Below, piece after piece: positions 17,003 to 24,013 of a stretch of DNA of 27,895 nucleotides. Under the pieces are notes generated by a model. The model saw only the letters and a program-made list of their open reading frames with translations. It was not told where the DNA came from and did not search any database. Source of the stretch: Sva-07 sp041686315 (GTDB taxonomy: Bacteria > Actinomycetota > Acidimicrobiia > Acidimicrobiales > Ilumatobacteraceae); the NCBI GenBank assembly GCA_041686315.1, contig JAWLEC010000025.1, positions 1 through 27,895 on the forward strand, written 5' to 3'. Within the stretch, counting starts at the first letter, position 1; every line of letters starts with the position of its first letter. A program made the position numbers and the translations under genes.

Positions 17003-17075
17003 GGCTCCGGGGAGAGGATTCGAACCCCTACACGCGGCACCAAAAACCGCTGTCCTACCATTAGACGACCCCGGA
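17002..17075 (-). tRNA. tRNA-Gln (anticodon TTG)
   Basis: The minus-strand cloverleaf is complete. The acceptor is TCCGGGG with CCCCGGA, and the D arm is GTCTAATGGTAGGAC. The anticodon arm is GCGGT-TTTTGGT-GCCGC with anticodon TTG, the variable loop is GTGT and the T arm is AGGGG-TTCGAAT-CCTCT. The discriminator is G and CCA is encoded. The body is 71 nt plus CCA. The final A is also the first base of the glmU-like ATG. Precursor processing would leave the downstream mRNA with essentially no leader. Confidence 0.97.
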
Positions 17076-17125
17076 CTGACTGTGCCCTCACCGTATCTGG
17101 CAGGGGAAGTGATGGCACGGCCCGG

Positions 17126-17131
17126 TAGCGT
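17126..17131 (+). promoter_or_regulatory. Possible -10 box of bS22 gene
   Basis: TAGCGT within GGTAGCGTG, ending 10 nt before the ATG. The same 9-nt string precedes the lipoprotein gene on the minus strand. No clear -35 or Shine-Dalgarno sequence was seen, so this is tentative. Confidence 0.3.
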
Positions 17132-17141
17132 GGCTCGCCTT

Positions 17142-17234
17142 ATGGGTTCTCTGATCAAGAAGCGCCGCAAGCGCATGCGGAAGAAGAAGCACAAGAAGAT
17201 GCTGCGCCGCACGCGCCACCAGCGTCGCAAGTAG
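17142..17234 (+). CDS. 30-residue basic protein, bS22/AURKAIP1-COX24 type
   Basis: A tiny, extremely basic protein that starts MGSLIKKRRKRMRKKKHKK and ends TRHQRRK. It matches the short actinobacterial AURKAIP1/COX24-domain proteins. A mycobacterial member has been found as ribosomal protein bS22 in the small subunit. It is the only plus-strand gene in this part of the cluster, set between tRNA-Gln (divergent) and ispE (convergent). TAGCGT ends 10 nt before its ATG and may be the -10 box. A weak 5-bp hairpin (17246-17259) lies in the 52-nt gap before the ispE stop. Genes this short are often missed by automatic calling. Confidence 0.9.
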   Translation: MGSLIKKRRKRMRKKKHKKMLRRTRHQRRK

Positions 17235-17286
17235 TCCGTCTCTCTCCGACGTCCGTCGGTCGCTGTCTCGTCCGTGTGTGCGGGCG

Positions 17287-18087
17287 TCAGCCGTCGTTCG
17301 TCGCCACGTCTGCCGGCACGGTTCGTGCCGACACCACCGATGCGCCCTCGTCGACCAGGTCGGCGAGGGCGTCGTGGTGTTCGCCCTCGGTGAACCACGT
17401 GGCGCCGCTGCCCGCGAGCACCGGGCGCCGTCCGATGCGTTCGGCGATCGTGTCGCGCCATCGGGCGAGTCGTGGTTCGACCACCAGCGCGGCCGGTTCG
17501 AGGTCGTTGGGTCCGTCGGCGGTGGGTCCGCCGAGATCGTCCCAGGCCCGGTAGGCGGCGGGGGTGCTGACGGCGAGCGGCGGGATCACGAGGGTCACGT
17601 TGCGGTCGACGTGGGGGAGCGGGTCGACGATCTCGCCGATGCCGCGCACCCGGGCGCGGCCGCCCACGAGACAGAAGGGGATGTCGGCGCCCAGCGCCGA
17701 TGCGGCGTCGAGTGCCGCGCCGTCGGTGCCCACGCCACACCAGCGCATCGCGGCGGCGGCGTTGGACGATCCGCCGCCGAGTCCACCGCCGTGGGGGATC
17801 TGCTTGTGGATCGTGACCGTGGCCGTGGTGCCGCAGCGTTCGAGTGCGCGTGCCACCAGATTCGTGCGGTCGAGCGGGACCCCGACGGCGTAGGGGCCGG
17901 TGGCGGCCAGCTCGGTTGCGTCAGGTGTGGGGGTGATCGTGACGAGGTCGTGGAGGTCGAGGCTCACCATCTCGGCATCGATCAGGTGGAACCCGTCGTC
18001 GCGCAGTCCGGTGAGCCGCAGCGACAAGGTGAGCTTGGCGTGCGCCCGCAGCACCGTCGCGACGCGGGGTCTGATCCCCTGTCTCAA
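17287..18087 (-). CDS. ispE: 4-diphosphocytidyl-2-C-methyl-D-erythritol kinase
   Basis: GHMP kinase of the non-mevalonate isoprenoid pathway, phosphorylating CDP-ME with ATP. The product has 266 residues. Motifs are HAKLTLSLRLTGLRDDGFH near the N-terminus (catalytic-site Lys present, though the usual Asn of KxNL is Thr), the ATP loop PHGGGLGGGSSNAAAAM, GADIPFCLVGG with the catalytic Asp, and the C-terminal LAGSGATWFTEG. The start is TTG at 18087, inside a TTGA overlap with the ksgA stop. GGAGG lies 6 nt upstream of it, whereas the GTG at 18054 has no Shine-Dalgarno sequence and would clip the N-terminus. ksgA-ispE adjacency is shared with mycobacteria (Rv1010-Rv1011). Confidence 0.93.
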   Translation of the reverse strand: MRQGIRPRVATVLRAHAKLTLSLRLTGLRDDGFHLIDAEMVSLDLHDLVTITPTPDATELAATGPYAVGVPLDRTNLVARALERCGTTATVTIHKQIPHGGGLGGGSSNAAAAMRWCGVGTDGAALDAASALGADIPFCLVGGRARVRGIGEIVDPLPHVDRNVTLVIPPLAVSTPAAYRAWDDLGGPTADGPNDLEPAALVVEPRLARWRDTIAERIGRRPVLAGSGATWFTEGEHHDALADLVDEGASVVSARTVPADVATNDG

Positions 18088-18929
18088 CTCGGGCCTCCGG
18101 CGGCGGGGGTCCGGGCCTCGGCGAGGCGGCACCAGGCGGCGACGTCGAGTTCCTCGGGTCGTGCCGTCGGGTCGATCCCCGCAACGGTGTACGCCTCGGG
18201 GGCGACGGTGCCGGCCAGCGACTTGCGCAGCATCTTTCGCCGCTGCCCGAACGCCGTGCGCACGAGGTCGAACACGAGATGCGGGTCGGTGGCGGGTGGA
18301 TCGTGGCGTTCGATCTCGACCAGCGACGACTCCACGTTGGGCCGGGGCACGAACACCGAGGCGGGTACGTGCCCGACGATGCGGGCGGTCGCCCAATAGG
18401 CCACCTTCACGCTCACGGCGCCGTACGCCGGGGTGCGGGGCCGGGCGGCGAGGCGTTCGGCGGCTTCGCGCTGCACCATCACGATCATCCGCCGGATCTC
18501 GGGCACGTCGTCGAGCAGGTCGCAGATCAGCGGGGTCGCCACGTTGTAGGGCAGGTTGGCGACGAGCACCCAGCCCGACCCGTGCTCGTCGCCGTCGCCG
18601 GCGAGCAGCCGGTGCCAGTCGAGCGACATCGCATCGGCTTCCACCACGGTGACGTTGCAGCGGTGGGCGACCACGTCGCGCAGTACGGGCACCACACCGC
18701 GGTCGACCTCGATGGCGGTGATCTCGGCGCCGGTGTCGGCGAGCGCCAGGGTGAGGGATCCGAGGCCCGCACCGATCTCCACCACCTGGTCGTCGGCACC
18801 GACCCGGGCGAGGTCGGCGATGCGGCGGACGGTGTTGGGGTCGGCCACGAAGTTCTGGCCGAGGTCACGCCGCGGTGCCAACGAGCGGGAGTCGAGGAGT
18901 TCGCGGATCGTGGGACGCGAGTGGGTCAC
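18084..18929 (-). CDS. rsmA: 16S rRNA dimethyladenosine transferase
   Basis: RsmA (KsgA) dimethylates the two adjacent adenines near the 3' end of 16S rRNA during 30S maturation. The 281-residue protein has the family opening LGQNFVADPNTVRRIADLA, the SAM-binding VVEIGAGLGSLTLALAD, the acidic motif ITAIEVD, VEADAMSLDW and the catalytic NLPYNVATPLI (NLPY). These are followed by VMVQREAAERL, AYGAVSVKVAYWA and VFVPRPNVESSLVEI. The GTG at 18929 overlaps the upstream stop as GTGA, and its own stop overlaps the ispE TTG, so it sits in the middle of a three-gene coupled chain (DPBB protein, rsmA, ispE). Confidence 0.97.
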   Translation of the reverse strand: MTHSRPTIRELLDSRSLAPRRDLGQNFVADPNTVRRIADLARVGADDQVVEIGAGLGSLTLALADTGAEITAIEVDRGVVPVLRDVVAHRCNVTVVEADAMSLDWHRLLAGDGDEHGSGWVLVANLPYNVATPLICDLLDDVPEIRRMIVMVQREAAERLAARPRTPAYGAVSVKVAYWATARIVGHVPASVFVPRPNVESSLVEIERHDPPATDPHLVFDLVRTAFGQRRKMLRKSLAGTVAPEAYTVAGIDPTARPEELDVAAWCRLAEARTPAAGGPS

Positions 18930-19438
18930 CGACGGATCTCGACGGGGATCGGCGCGTCGGTGACGTCGGCGATCTCGGAGAATGCCGAGGTGTGCAGCAC
19001 CAGTTGGTCGTTGGTGTCGGCGAGGGCCGTGGTGCAGCGCACCGACCGGTTGTTGTCGAGGTTGACCACGGTGACGTCGCTGCCGGTGGGGATCCCGGCC
19101 ACGTAGCAGGTGCCGGTGGTGGGCATCGAGTTGCGGAAGGTGGCCGACGTGGTGATCCGTTCGATGAGTGGGCCGGCGGGGACGGCGATCTCCGCGATGC
19201 CGGCACCGGCGACGCCCGACGGCCCGTCGAGGAAGACCGGTGCCGCTGCCTCCGCCGCGTCGTCGGCCGCGGAGGTGGCCGGCTGTCCGCCGGCGGCGGC
19301 CACGTCGACACCGGCGGCGGCGATGCTGGGCGCGCCCGTGCTCGTGGACTCGTTGGCCCACCACAGCGCAGGCAACGCGAAGAGCGTGAGCACGGTCGCC
19401 AGCACGAAGCGGCGTCGGTCGGTGTCGGAGTAGGCCAT
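18926..19438 (-). CDS. Membrane-anchored protein with DPBB (RlpA-like) domain
   Basis: A 170-residue protein with a basic start (MAYSDTDRRR), one uncleaved signal-anchor-like helix (RRFVLATVLTLFALPALWW) and an Ala-rich extracytoplasmic linker. The C-terminal part of about 75 residues resembles a double-psi beta-barrel: GIPTGSDVTVVNLDNNRSV followed by LHTSAFSEIADVTDAPIPVE, matching the RlpA pattern. It occupies the slot between tatD and ksgA that holds YabE (with a 3D/DPBB-type domain) in Bacillus and RpfB in mycobacteria. It may therefore act on or bind peptidoglycan. No lysozyme-like Rpf, G5 or DUF348 domain is present. The start could also be GTG at 19456. The domain call is from motif pattern only. 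Confidence 0.7.
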   Translation of the reverse strand: MAYSDTDRRRFVLATVLTLFALPALWWANESTSTGAPSIAAAGVDVAAAGGQPATSAADDAAEAAAPVFLDGPSGVAGAGIAEIAVPAGPLIERITTSATFRNSMPTTGTCYVAGIPTGSDVTVVNLDNNRSVRCTTALADTNDQLVLHTSAFSEIADVTDAPIPVEIRR

Positions 19439-19486
19439 GTGATTCGTCGGCGCCACGGCCGCGGCGGGCTGCCACGGGCCGGGGGC

Positions 19487-19520
19487 TGGCCAGCGTAACC
19501 AGCGAAATCGGTGCTGGCCA
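19487..19520. promoter_or_regulatory. Inverted repeat upstream of DPBB gene
   Basis: TGGCCAGC (19487-19494) and GCTGGCCA (19513-19520) are perfect 8-nt inverted arms separated by 18 nt. They lie about 50 nt upstream of the DPBB gene in the 165-nt gap after tatD. This could be an operator or a stem in the leader. No c-di-AMP (ydaO-type) riboswitch, known upstream of some rpf genes, is recognisable here. Confidence 0.35.
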
Positions 19521-19603
19521 TCTCGCCGTGGGGGGCGGTCACGCTGCGTGGTCGGGGCGGCGTGGCGTCGGCCGGCGCCCGGATCGGCTCCGGGACGAGG
19601 GTC

Positions 19604-20374
19604 TCAGCCGAGACCGAACACGCGGCGTGCGTTGGCCGAGGTGGAGCCGGCCAGGTCGGCGACGGGCACGTCGCGGAGGTCGGCCACGAACTGGCCGACG
19701 TGGGGAACCCATGCGGGCCGGTTCGGTTTGCCGCGGTGCGGCACCGGCGCGAGGTACGGGCTGTCGGTCTCGATGAGCATCCGATCCAGTGGACACAGGC
19801 GCGCAGCATCCTGCACCTCGGCCGCCGCCTTGAAGGTGACGATGCCGGAGAACGACAGCAGTGCGCCCCGATCGAGGGCGGCGGTCGCCTCGTCGGGGCC
19901 GCCGGTGAAGCAGTGGAAGACGGTGCCGGCAGGTGTTCCCTCGGCGTCGAGGACGTCGAAGGTGTCGTCCCAGGCGTCGCGGGTGTGGATCACGAGCGGG
20001 AGGTCGTGCTGGTGTGCGAGCTGGATCTGGGCGGCGAACGCGTCCCGCTGTGCTGCGCGCGGTGAGTGGTCGTAGAAGTAGTCGAGACCGGCCTCGCCCA
20101 CGGCGACGATGCCCGGAGTGTCGATCAGGTCGGCGATGGTGTCCACGCCGTCGGCGGCGTCGTGGGGGTGCAGTCCGACGGTGGCGTGCACGCCGGCGTG
20201 CGCCGCGGCGACCTCGATCGCCGCCTCGGAGGTGGCCCGGTCGCAGCCCACGGTGATCAGCGTGGTGACACCGGCCGACGCCGCGGCGGCCACGGCGGCA
20301 TCGGTGCCGTCGGGGATCCGCAGGTCGTGGACGTGGCAGTGCGAGTCCACCCATTCTGGTCGGCTCGGCCTCAT
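19604..20374 (-). CDS. TatD family metal-dependent deoxyribonuclease
   Basis: A 256-residue TIM-barrel hydrolase of the TatD family (Mg-dependent 3'-5' DNase/RNase, linked to DNA repair and RNA processing). Metal ligands are clear: DSHCHVH (HxH, residues about 10-16), VGEAGLDYFYD (Glu), LVIHTRDAW (His), VFHCFTGG (His) and IETDSPYLAP (Asp). The ATG at 20374 follows GGAGA by 6 nt and overlaps the TGA of a 31-codon micro-ORF (ATGA). The N-terminal MRPSRPE is itself part of the 92-bp repeat that makes up the metG-tatD gap. Order metG-tatD is conserved in Bacillus and mycobacteria. Confidence 0.95.
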   Translation of the reverse strand: MRPSRPEWVDSHCHVHDLRIPDGTDAAVAAAASAGVTTLITVGCDRATSEAAIEVAAAHAGVHATVGLHPHDAADGVDTIADLIDTPGIVAVGEAGLDYFYDHSPRAAQRDAFAAQIQLAHQHDLPLVIHTRDAWDDTFDVLDAEGTPAGTVFHCFTGGPDEATAALDRGALLSFSGIVTFKAAAEVQDAARLCPLDRMLIETDSPYLAPVPHRGKPNRPAWVPHVGQFVADLRDVPVADLAGSTSANARRVFGLG

Positions 20375-20466
20375 GGCGAGTCTCCGGTGGGTCGAGACGG
20401 GTCGGCCTCGCGCCAGGCTCGGTCGCTGGCGCTCTGCCTCGCCGGCTCTGGTTGGCTCGGCCTCAT
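20371..20466 (-). CDS. Micro-ORF 2 (31 codons) coupled to tatD
   Basis: ATG at 20466 preceded by GGAGA with a 6-nt spacer, 31 codons, stop TGA at 20373-20371 overlapping the tatD ATG. The peptide contains PEPARQSASDRAWREADP and is nearly the same as micro-ORF 1 (four substitutions). Its first codons, MRPS, match tatD, so it arose from a tandem copy of the tatD 5' region or of a repeat unit. Whether the peptide matters or only translation through it is unknown. It could be fortuitous; too short for usual gene callers. Confidence 0.45.
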   Translation of the reverse strand: MRPSQPEPARQSASDRAWREADPSRPTGDSP

Positions 20467-20555
20467 GGCGAGTCTCCGGTGGGTCGAGTCGGGTCGGCCT
20501 CGCGCCAGGCTCGGTCGCTGGCGCTCTGCCTCGCCGGCTCCGGTCGGTTCGGCGT
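20372..20555. repeat. 92-bp tandem duplication between tatD and metG
   Basis: Two 92-bp units (20372-20463 and 20464-20555) differ at five positions. A partial unit continues into the tatD N-terminal coding region, and the metG stop overlaps the next unit boundary. Each unit on the minus strand carries GGAGA-N6-ATG. The stretch CTCGCCGGCTCTG and its neighbour GGTCGCTGGCGCTC are shared, in opposite orientation, with the repeat after eno at about 627-655. Confidence 0.95.
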
Positions 20556-20558
20556 CAT
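20463..20558 (-). CDS. Micro-ORF 1 (31 codons) coupled to metG
   Basis: ATG at 20558 overlaps the metG TGA (ATGA). After 31 codons the TGA at 20465-20463 overlaps the ATG of micro-ORF 2. It was made by the second 92-bp repeat unit. It has no Shine-Dalgarno sequence of its own, so initiation would rely on ribosomes finishing metG. The peptide begins MTPNRPEPARQ. Existence as a translated unit is an inference from the overlap geometry. Confidence 0.4.
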   Translation of the reverse strand: MTPNRPEPARQSASDRAWREADPTRPTGDSP

Positions 20559-22084
20559 GACAGGCGGGGGAAGAGGGGGGCGCCCTTCTCCACAGGGTTA
20601 CCGGCGGGATAGCCGCCCCACGCCGCGGCCTCGGGGAGGCGCTGGTCGTCGACCCGGCCCGGCATGCCGATGCGCTCCCACACGGCCTGCGCGGTGCCCG
20701 GGATCGCCGGCGACGCCAGGATCGCCACGATGCGCAGCGCCTCGAGGGCGTCGCCCATCACGGCGTCGACGCCGGCTCCCGGCTCGGCCTTCCACGGCTC
20801 GTTGGCCTCGAGGTGCGCATTGGTCGCGTGGACGAGATGCCAGGTGGCCTCGAGGGCACGGCTCGGCTGCACCTCGTCCCACCACTGCGCCGTCTGGTCG
20901 TACGTGGTGGCCGCCACCTCGGCGAGCGGGCTGTCGGGATCCGGGGCCGTCCCCGTGCCGCCACACTTCTTGGCCACCACGGTGGCGACGCGGGCGGCGA
21001 GGTTGCCGAGGTTGTTCGCCAGGTCGGCGTTGTAGCGCGCGACGAGGCCCTCGTAGGTGAAGTCGCCGTCGTTGCCGTAGGCGGTGTCGGCGAGCACGTA
21101 GTAGCGGAAGCCGTCGAGACCCACCTCGTCGATGAGCCCGAGCGGGTTCACCACGTTGCCCGACGTCTTGCTCATCTTCGAGCCGCCGCTGAGCAGCCAA
21201 CCGCCGATCGCCCAGCCCTTGGGCAGTTCGACGCCGGCCGACATCAGCATCGCCGGCCAGTACACGCAGTGCTGGCGCACGATGTCCTTGCCGATGAGGT
21301 GGTAGTCGACCGGCCACCAGTCGAGATAGCCGTCGGTGCCGTCGCCGAAGCCGACCGCCGCCAGGTAGTTGGTGAGGGCGTCGAACCAGACGTAGGTGAC
21401 GTGTTCGGGATCCCACGGCAGCGGGATGCCCCATTTCAGCGAGGTGCGGCTCACCGAGAAGTCGCGCAGCCCGCTCTTGATGAGGCCGATCGCCTCGTTG
21501 CCGCGATGCTCGGGCTTCAACGCCGTGGGATGGGCGGCGTACCAGTCGAGGAGGCGGTCCTGGAATCGGGAGAGCCGGAAGAAGTAGTTCTCCTCCTCGA
21601 AGTACTCGACCGGGCGTTCGTGGATCGGGCAGCAGTCGGCGATGGGCCCGTCGGGGCGGTTCACGGTGACCAGTTCCTCGTCGCCGTAGTACTCCTCACA
21701 GGCCACGCAGTACTTGCCGGCGAACGTGTCGAGCTCGATGTCGCCGGCGTCGTAGCAGCGCTGGAGCAGTTCGGCCACCGCAGCCTTGTGGCGGGGTTCG
21801 GTGGTGCGGATGAAGTCGTCGTTGGCGATGTCGAGCCGCTCCCACGCCTGGGAGAACGTGGGGGCGATCGAGTCGGTGAACGCCTGCGGGTCCATGCCGG
21901 CGGCCTCCGCGGTCTGCTGGATCTTGAGGCCGTGTTCGTCGGTGCCGGTGACGTACTTGACGTCGTCGCCGAGCAGCCGGTGCCAGCGGGTGACGGCGTC
22001 GCCGACGATCGTGGTGTAGGCGTGGCCGAGGTGCGGTTCGGCGTTCACGTAGTAGATCGGCGTCGTCGCGTAGAACCGGGTCAC
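20555..22084 (-). CDS. metG: Methionyl-tRNA synthetase
   Basis: Charges tRNA-Met. The 509-residue enzyme has the class I signatures NAEPHLGHAYTT (HIGH-like HLGH) and GSKMSKTSGNVV (KMSKS as KMSKT). A zinc knuckle has CVACEEYYGDEE and CCPIHERPVEYFEEENYFF. The specificity region is VTYVWFDALTNYL, and the anticodon-binding helical domain follows. It has the short form without a C-terminal tRNA-binding domain. GTG at 22084 gives the usual MTRFYATTPIYYVN start. It is divergent from the thioesterase gene, leaving about 98 nt for both promoters. Its stop begins a chain of ATGA overlaps leading to tatD. Confidence 0.97.
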   Translation of the reverse strand: MTRFYATTPIYYVNAEPHLGHAYTTIVGDAVTRWHRLLGDDVKYVTGTDEHGLKIQQTAEAAGMDPQAFTDSIAPTFSQAWERLDIANDDFIRTTEPRHKAAVAELLQRCYDAGDIELDTFAGKYCVACEEYYGDEELVTVNRPDGPIADCCPIHERPVEYFEEENYFFRLSRFQDRLLDWYAAHPTALKPEHRGNEAIGLIKSGLRDFSVSRTSLKWGIPLPWDPEHVTYVWFDALTNYLAAVGFGDGTDGYLDWWPVDYHLIGKDIVRQHCVYWPAMLMSAGVELPKGWAIGGWLLSGGSKMSKTSGNVVNPLGLIDEVGLDGFRYYVLADTAYGNDGDFTYEGLVARYNADLANNLGNLAARVATVVAKKCGGTGTAPDPDSPLAEVAATTYDQTAQWWDEVQPSRALEATWHLVHATNAHLEANEPWKAEPGAGVDAVMGDALEALRIVAILASPAIPGTAQAVWERIGMPGRVDDQRLPEAAAWGGYPAGNPVEKGAPLFPRLS

Positions 22085-22182
22085 GCCAGCACGTTAGAGG
22101 CTCGGCCCCTCACGGCCACCGTGAGTTCGCCCCGTACGGTCCGGATGGTGGCGGACCCGTGCCGGTCGCTACCGTGCCGACG

Positions 22183-23076
22183 ATGTCCGGAGCCTTCGCT
22201 GCCGCCACTGCGGTCCGCCGGGTCGCCTCCATGGCGTCGGCTGCGCACGACGTCGGTTCGTCGGCCGGCGGTGGTTCCGGCGGTGGTTCCGGTGACCGTC
22301 TCGTGGCCGGCAGCACCGTGCGCTACGAGGCGGAGGTCCATCCGGGTTGGGACATCGGCGGCAACGCCAACGGCGGCTACCTGATGGCGATTGCGGGACG
22401 GGCGATGGTCGACGCCGTGGGTCGTCCGCCGGTGACGTTGACGGCGCACTACCTGCGGCCCGCTGCGTCGGGGCCGTGCACGGTGGACGTGGAGGTGGTG
22501 CGCTCGGGTCGGCGGTTCGCCACGGCGACGGCGAGCCTCACGATGGCGTCGGGCGAGATCATCCGGTTGCTGGGCACGTTCGGCGAACCGACTCCGGGCG
22601 GGCCGAGCCTCACCCGGGAGTCGCCGGTGGACCTGCCGCCGTACGAGGAGTGCGAGGTGCCGCCGCCTCCCGCGGAGGGGCCGCAGCCGGCGATGTTCGA
22701 CAAGTTGGCGATCCGCATCCGGCCGGGCGACGAGGGGTTCCGTACCGGGCGGCCGAGTGGTCGGGCCGAGATCTACGGCTGGTTCGCGTTCGCCCGCGAC
22801 GAGCGCGACCCTGACGAGCCGATCGATCCGATCGCGCTGCTGTTGGTGTCCGACGCCTTTCCGCCGCCGGTGTTCAACACGGACCTGCCGGTGGCGTGGG
22901 TGCCCACGGTGGAGCTCACGGTGCACGTCCGTGGCGTGCCCGCTCGGGGTCCGCTGCGCTGCGCGTTCCGCTCGAGGTTCGTCCACGACGGCCTGCTCGA
23001 CGAGGAGGGCGAGGTCTGGGACTCGGCCGGCACGCTGGTGCTGCAGAGCCGTCAGATCGCGCTCGCGCCCCGCTGA
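22183..23076 (+). CDS. Acyl-CoA thioesterase-like double hot-dog protein
   Basis: A 297-residue cytosolic protein resembling the TesB-like/4HBT_3 thioesterase family. The first hot-dog domain (about 45-150) has the HPGWDIGGNANGGYLMAIAG helix region, TLTAHYLRPAASGPCTVDVE and ATATASLTMASGEI. The second domain (about 185-290) has RAEIYGWFAF, DPIALLLVSDAFPPPVFN and VPTVELTVHVRG. The N-terminal 40 residues are low-complexity Gly/Ala/Ser, so the start is uncertain (GTG 22159, ATG 22183 or ATG 22231). It probably hydrolyses acyl-CoA; the substrate is unknown. It is divergent from metG and convergent with the HAD gene, 121 nt away. Confidence 0.75.
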   Translation: MSGAFAAATAVRRVASMASAAHDVGSSAGGGSGGGSGDRLVAGSTVRYEAEVHPGWDIGGNANGGYLMAIAGRAMVDAVGRPPVTLTAHYLRPAASGPCTVDVEVVRSGRRFATATASLTMASGEIIRLLGTFGEPTPGGPSLTRESPVDLPPYEECEVPPPPAEGPQPAMFDKLAIRIRPGDEGFRTGRPSGRAEIYGWFAFARDERDPDEPIDPIALLLVSDAFPPPVFNTDLPVAWVPTVELTVHVRGVPARGPLRCAFRSRFVHDGLLDEEGEVWDSAGTLVLQSRQIALAPR

Positions 23077-23147
23077 GTCGGGGCCCTGCTCGACCTCTCC
23101 GCACGGCGGTCCACGGGCTCGGCCCGCTCGTCAGTGCTCGTCGACGC

Positions 23148-23204
23148 CTCGACGGGGTCCGCGCTCCTGTCAGCGGCTCGACGGGTCTGCGTCCCCGTCA
23201 GCGG
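23148..23204. repeat. Imperfect direct repeat at HAD gene 3' end
   Basis: Two adjacent units of 29 and 28 nt, each running CTCGACGGG...GTCAGCGG (23148-23176 and 23177-23204). The second contains the HAD gene stop codon. The gap 23077-23197 between the convergent genes holds a further degenerate relative (about 23118-23136) and no convincing terminator. Confidence 0.6.
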
Positions 23205-24013
23205 CGGCGGCGGAGGGTGGAGACGCGGGAGCGGCCGACCGCGGTCCCCGCGGCGAAGCTGGCTCCGGCGATCCCGATCGTGCCGACCGATGCTGCGGTG
23301 CGGCGGATCACCGACTTGGTCTGTTGGCTGAAGATCACGATCGGCCAGCCGTGGCGACGGGCGTGCCGCTCGAGCTTGCCGTCGGGGTTCACGGCCACCG
23401 GATGGCCGACGGCCTCCAGCATCGGCAGGTCGCTCGCCGAGTCGCTGTAGGCGTAGCACTGGTGGAGTTCGTAGCCGTTCCAGTTGGCGAGTTCGACGAT
23501 CGCTTCCACCTTGCCGAGGCCGTAGCAGAAGGGGCCGTCGAGTTCGCCGGTGTAGCGGCCGTCGAGCACCTTGCTGCGGGTGCCGATCCCGGAGGTCATG
23601 CCGAGGGAGTGGGCCAGCGGCTCGACGATCTCCTGGGGTGCCGCCGACACGATGAACGTGTCACGACCCGCCTGCCGGTGCCGGTCGAGCAGCCGCCGGG
23701 CCTCGGGGCGCAGGCGGGCGAGGAGGCGGGGGAGCACCTCGGTGTTGAGCGCCTGCAGCTCGCTCTGGCGCATCCCGGTGACCGCCTTGAGGATCCGGGC
23801 GCGGACCTCGGCCGTGGTGTCGTCGCTGGCGCCGAAGAGCTTGAACGACACGGCGCCGGCTGCGTCGCGGACGAATTCGCCGTTGGGGATGAGGCCCGCC
23901 TGTCGGGCCTGCAGCGCCAGCGTGAACGCCGAGGAGCCCGAGATCAGCGTGCGGTCGAGATCGAAGAATGCGGCGCTCGGCCCCGACCCGGCGACTCCGA
24001 CGTACTCGCTCAC
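23198..24013 (-). CDS. HAD-IB family phosphatase (SerB-like)
   Basis: A 271-residue HAD hydrolase of subfamily IB. Motif I is FFDLDRTLISGSS (nucleophile Asp18, Asp20, Thr22), motif II is TFIVSAAP, the Lys is in YGLGKVEAI and motif IV is AYSDSASDLPML. The C1 cap lies at about 30-110. The tail has a hydrophobic stretch (TIGIAGASFAAGTAVG) and ends in four Arg, suggesting membrane association. Relatives act on phosphoserine or lysophospholipid-type substrates; the substrate here is not predictable. GTG at 24013 overlaps the rsmI stop (GTGA), so it is translationally coupled to rsmI and DUF192. Confidence 0.88.
   Translation of the reverse strand: MSEYVGVAGSGPSAAFFDLDRTLISGSSAFTLALQARQAGLIPNGEFVRDAAGAVSFKLFGASDDTTAEVRARILKAVTGMRQSELQALNTEVLPRLLARLRPEARRLLDRHRQAGRDTFIVSAAPQEIVEPLAHSLGMTSGIGTRSKVLDGRYTGELDGPFCYGLGKVEAIVELANWNGYELHQCYAYSDSASDLPMLEAVGHPVAVNPDGKLERHARRHGWPIVIFSQQTKSVIRRTAASVGTIGIAGASFAAGTAVGRSRVSTLRRRR

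Noticed and set aside
15917..17740. Longer glmU-like frame starting within the bS22/ispE region
   Set aside because: The extension crosses tRNA-Gln and is antisense to bS22. The canonical N-terminus MSVSAIILAAGEG starts at 17002.
19439..19603. c-di-AMP riboswitch in the leader of the DPBB gene (by analogy with rpfB)
   Set aside because: None of the conserved ydaO-type blocks could be recognised; only an 8-bp inverted repeat is present.
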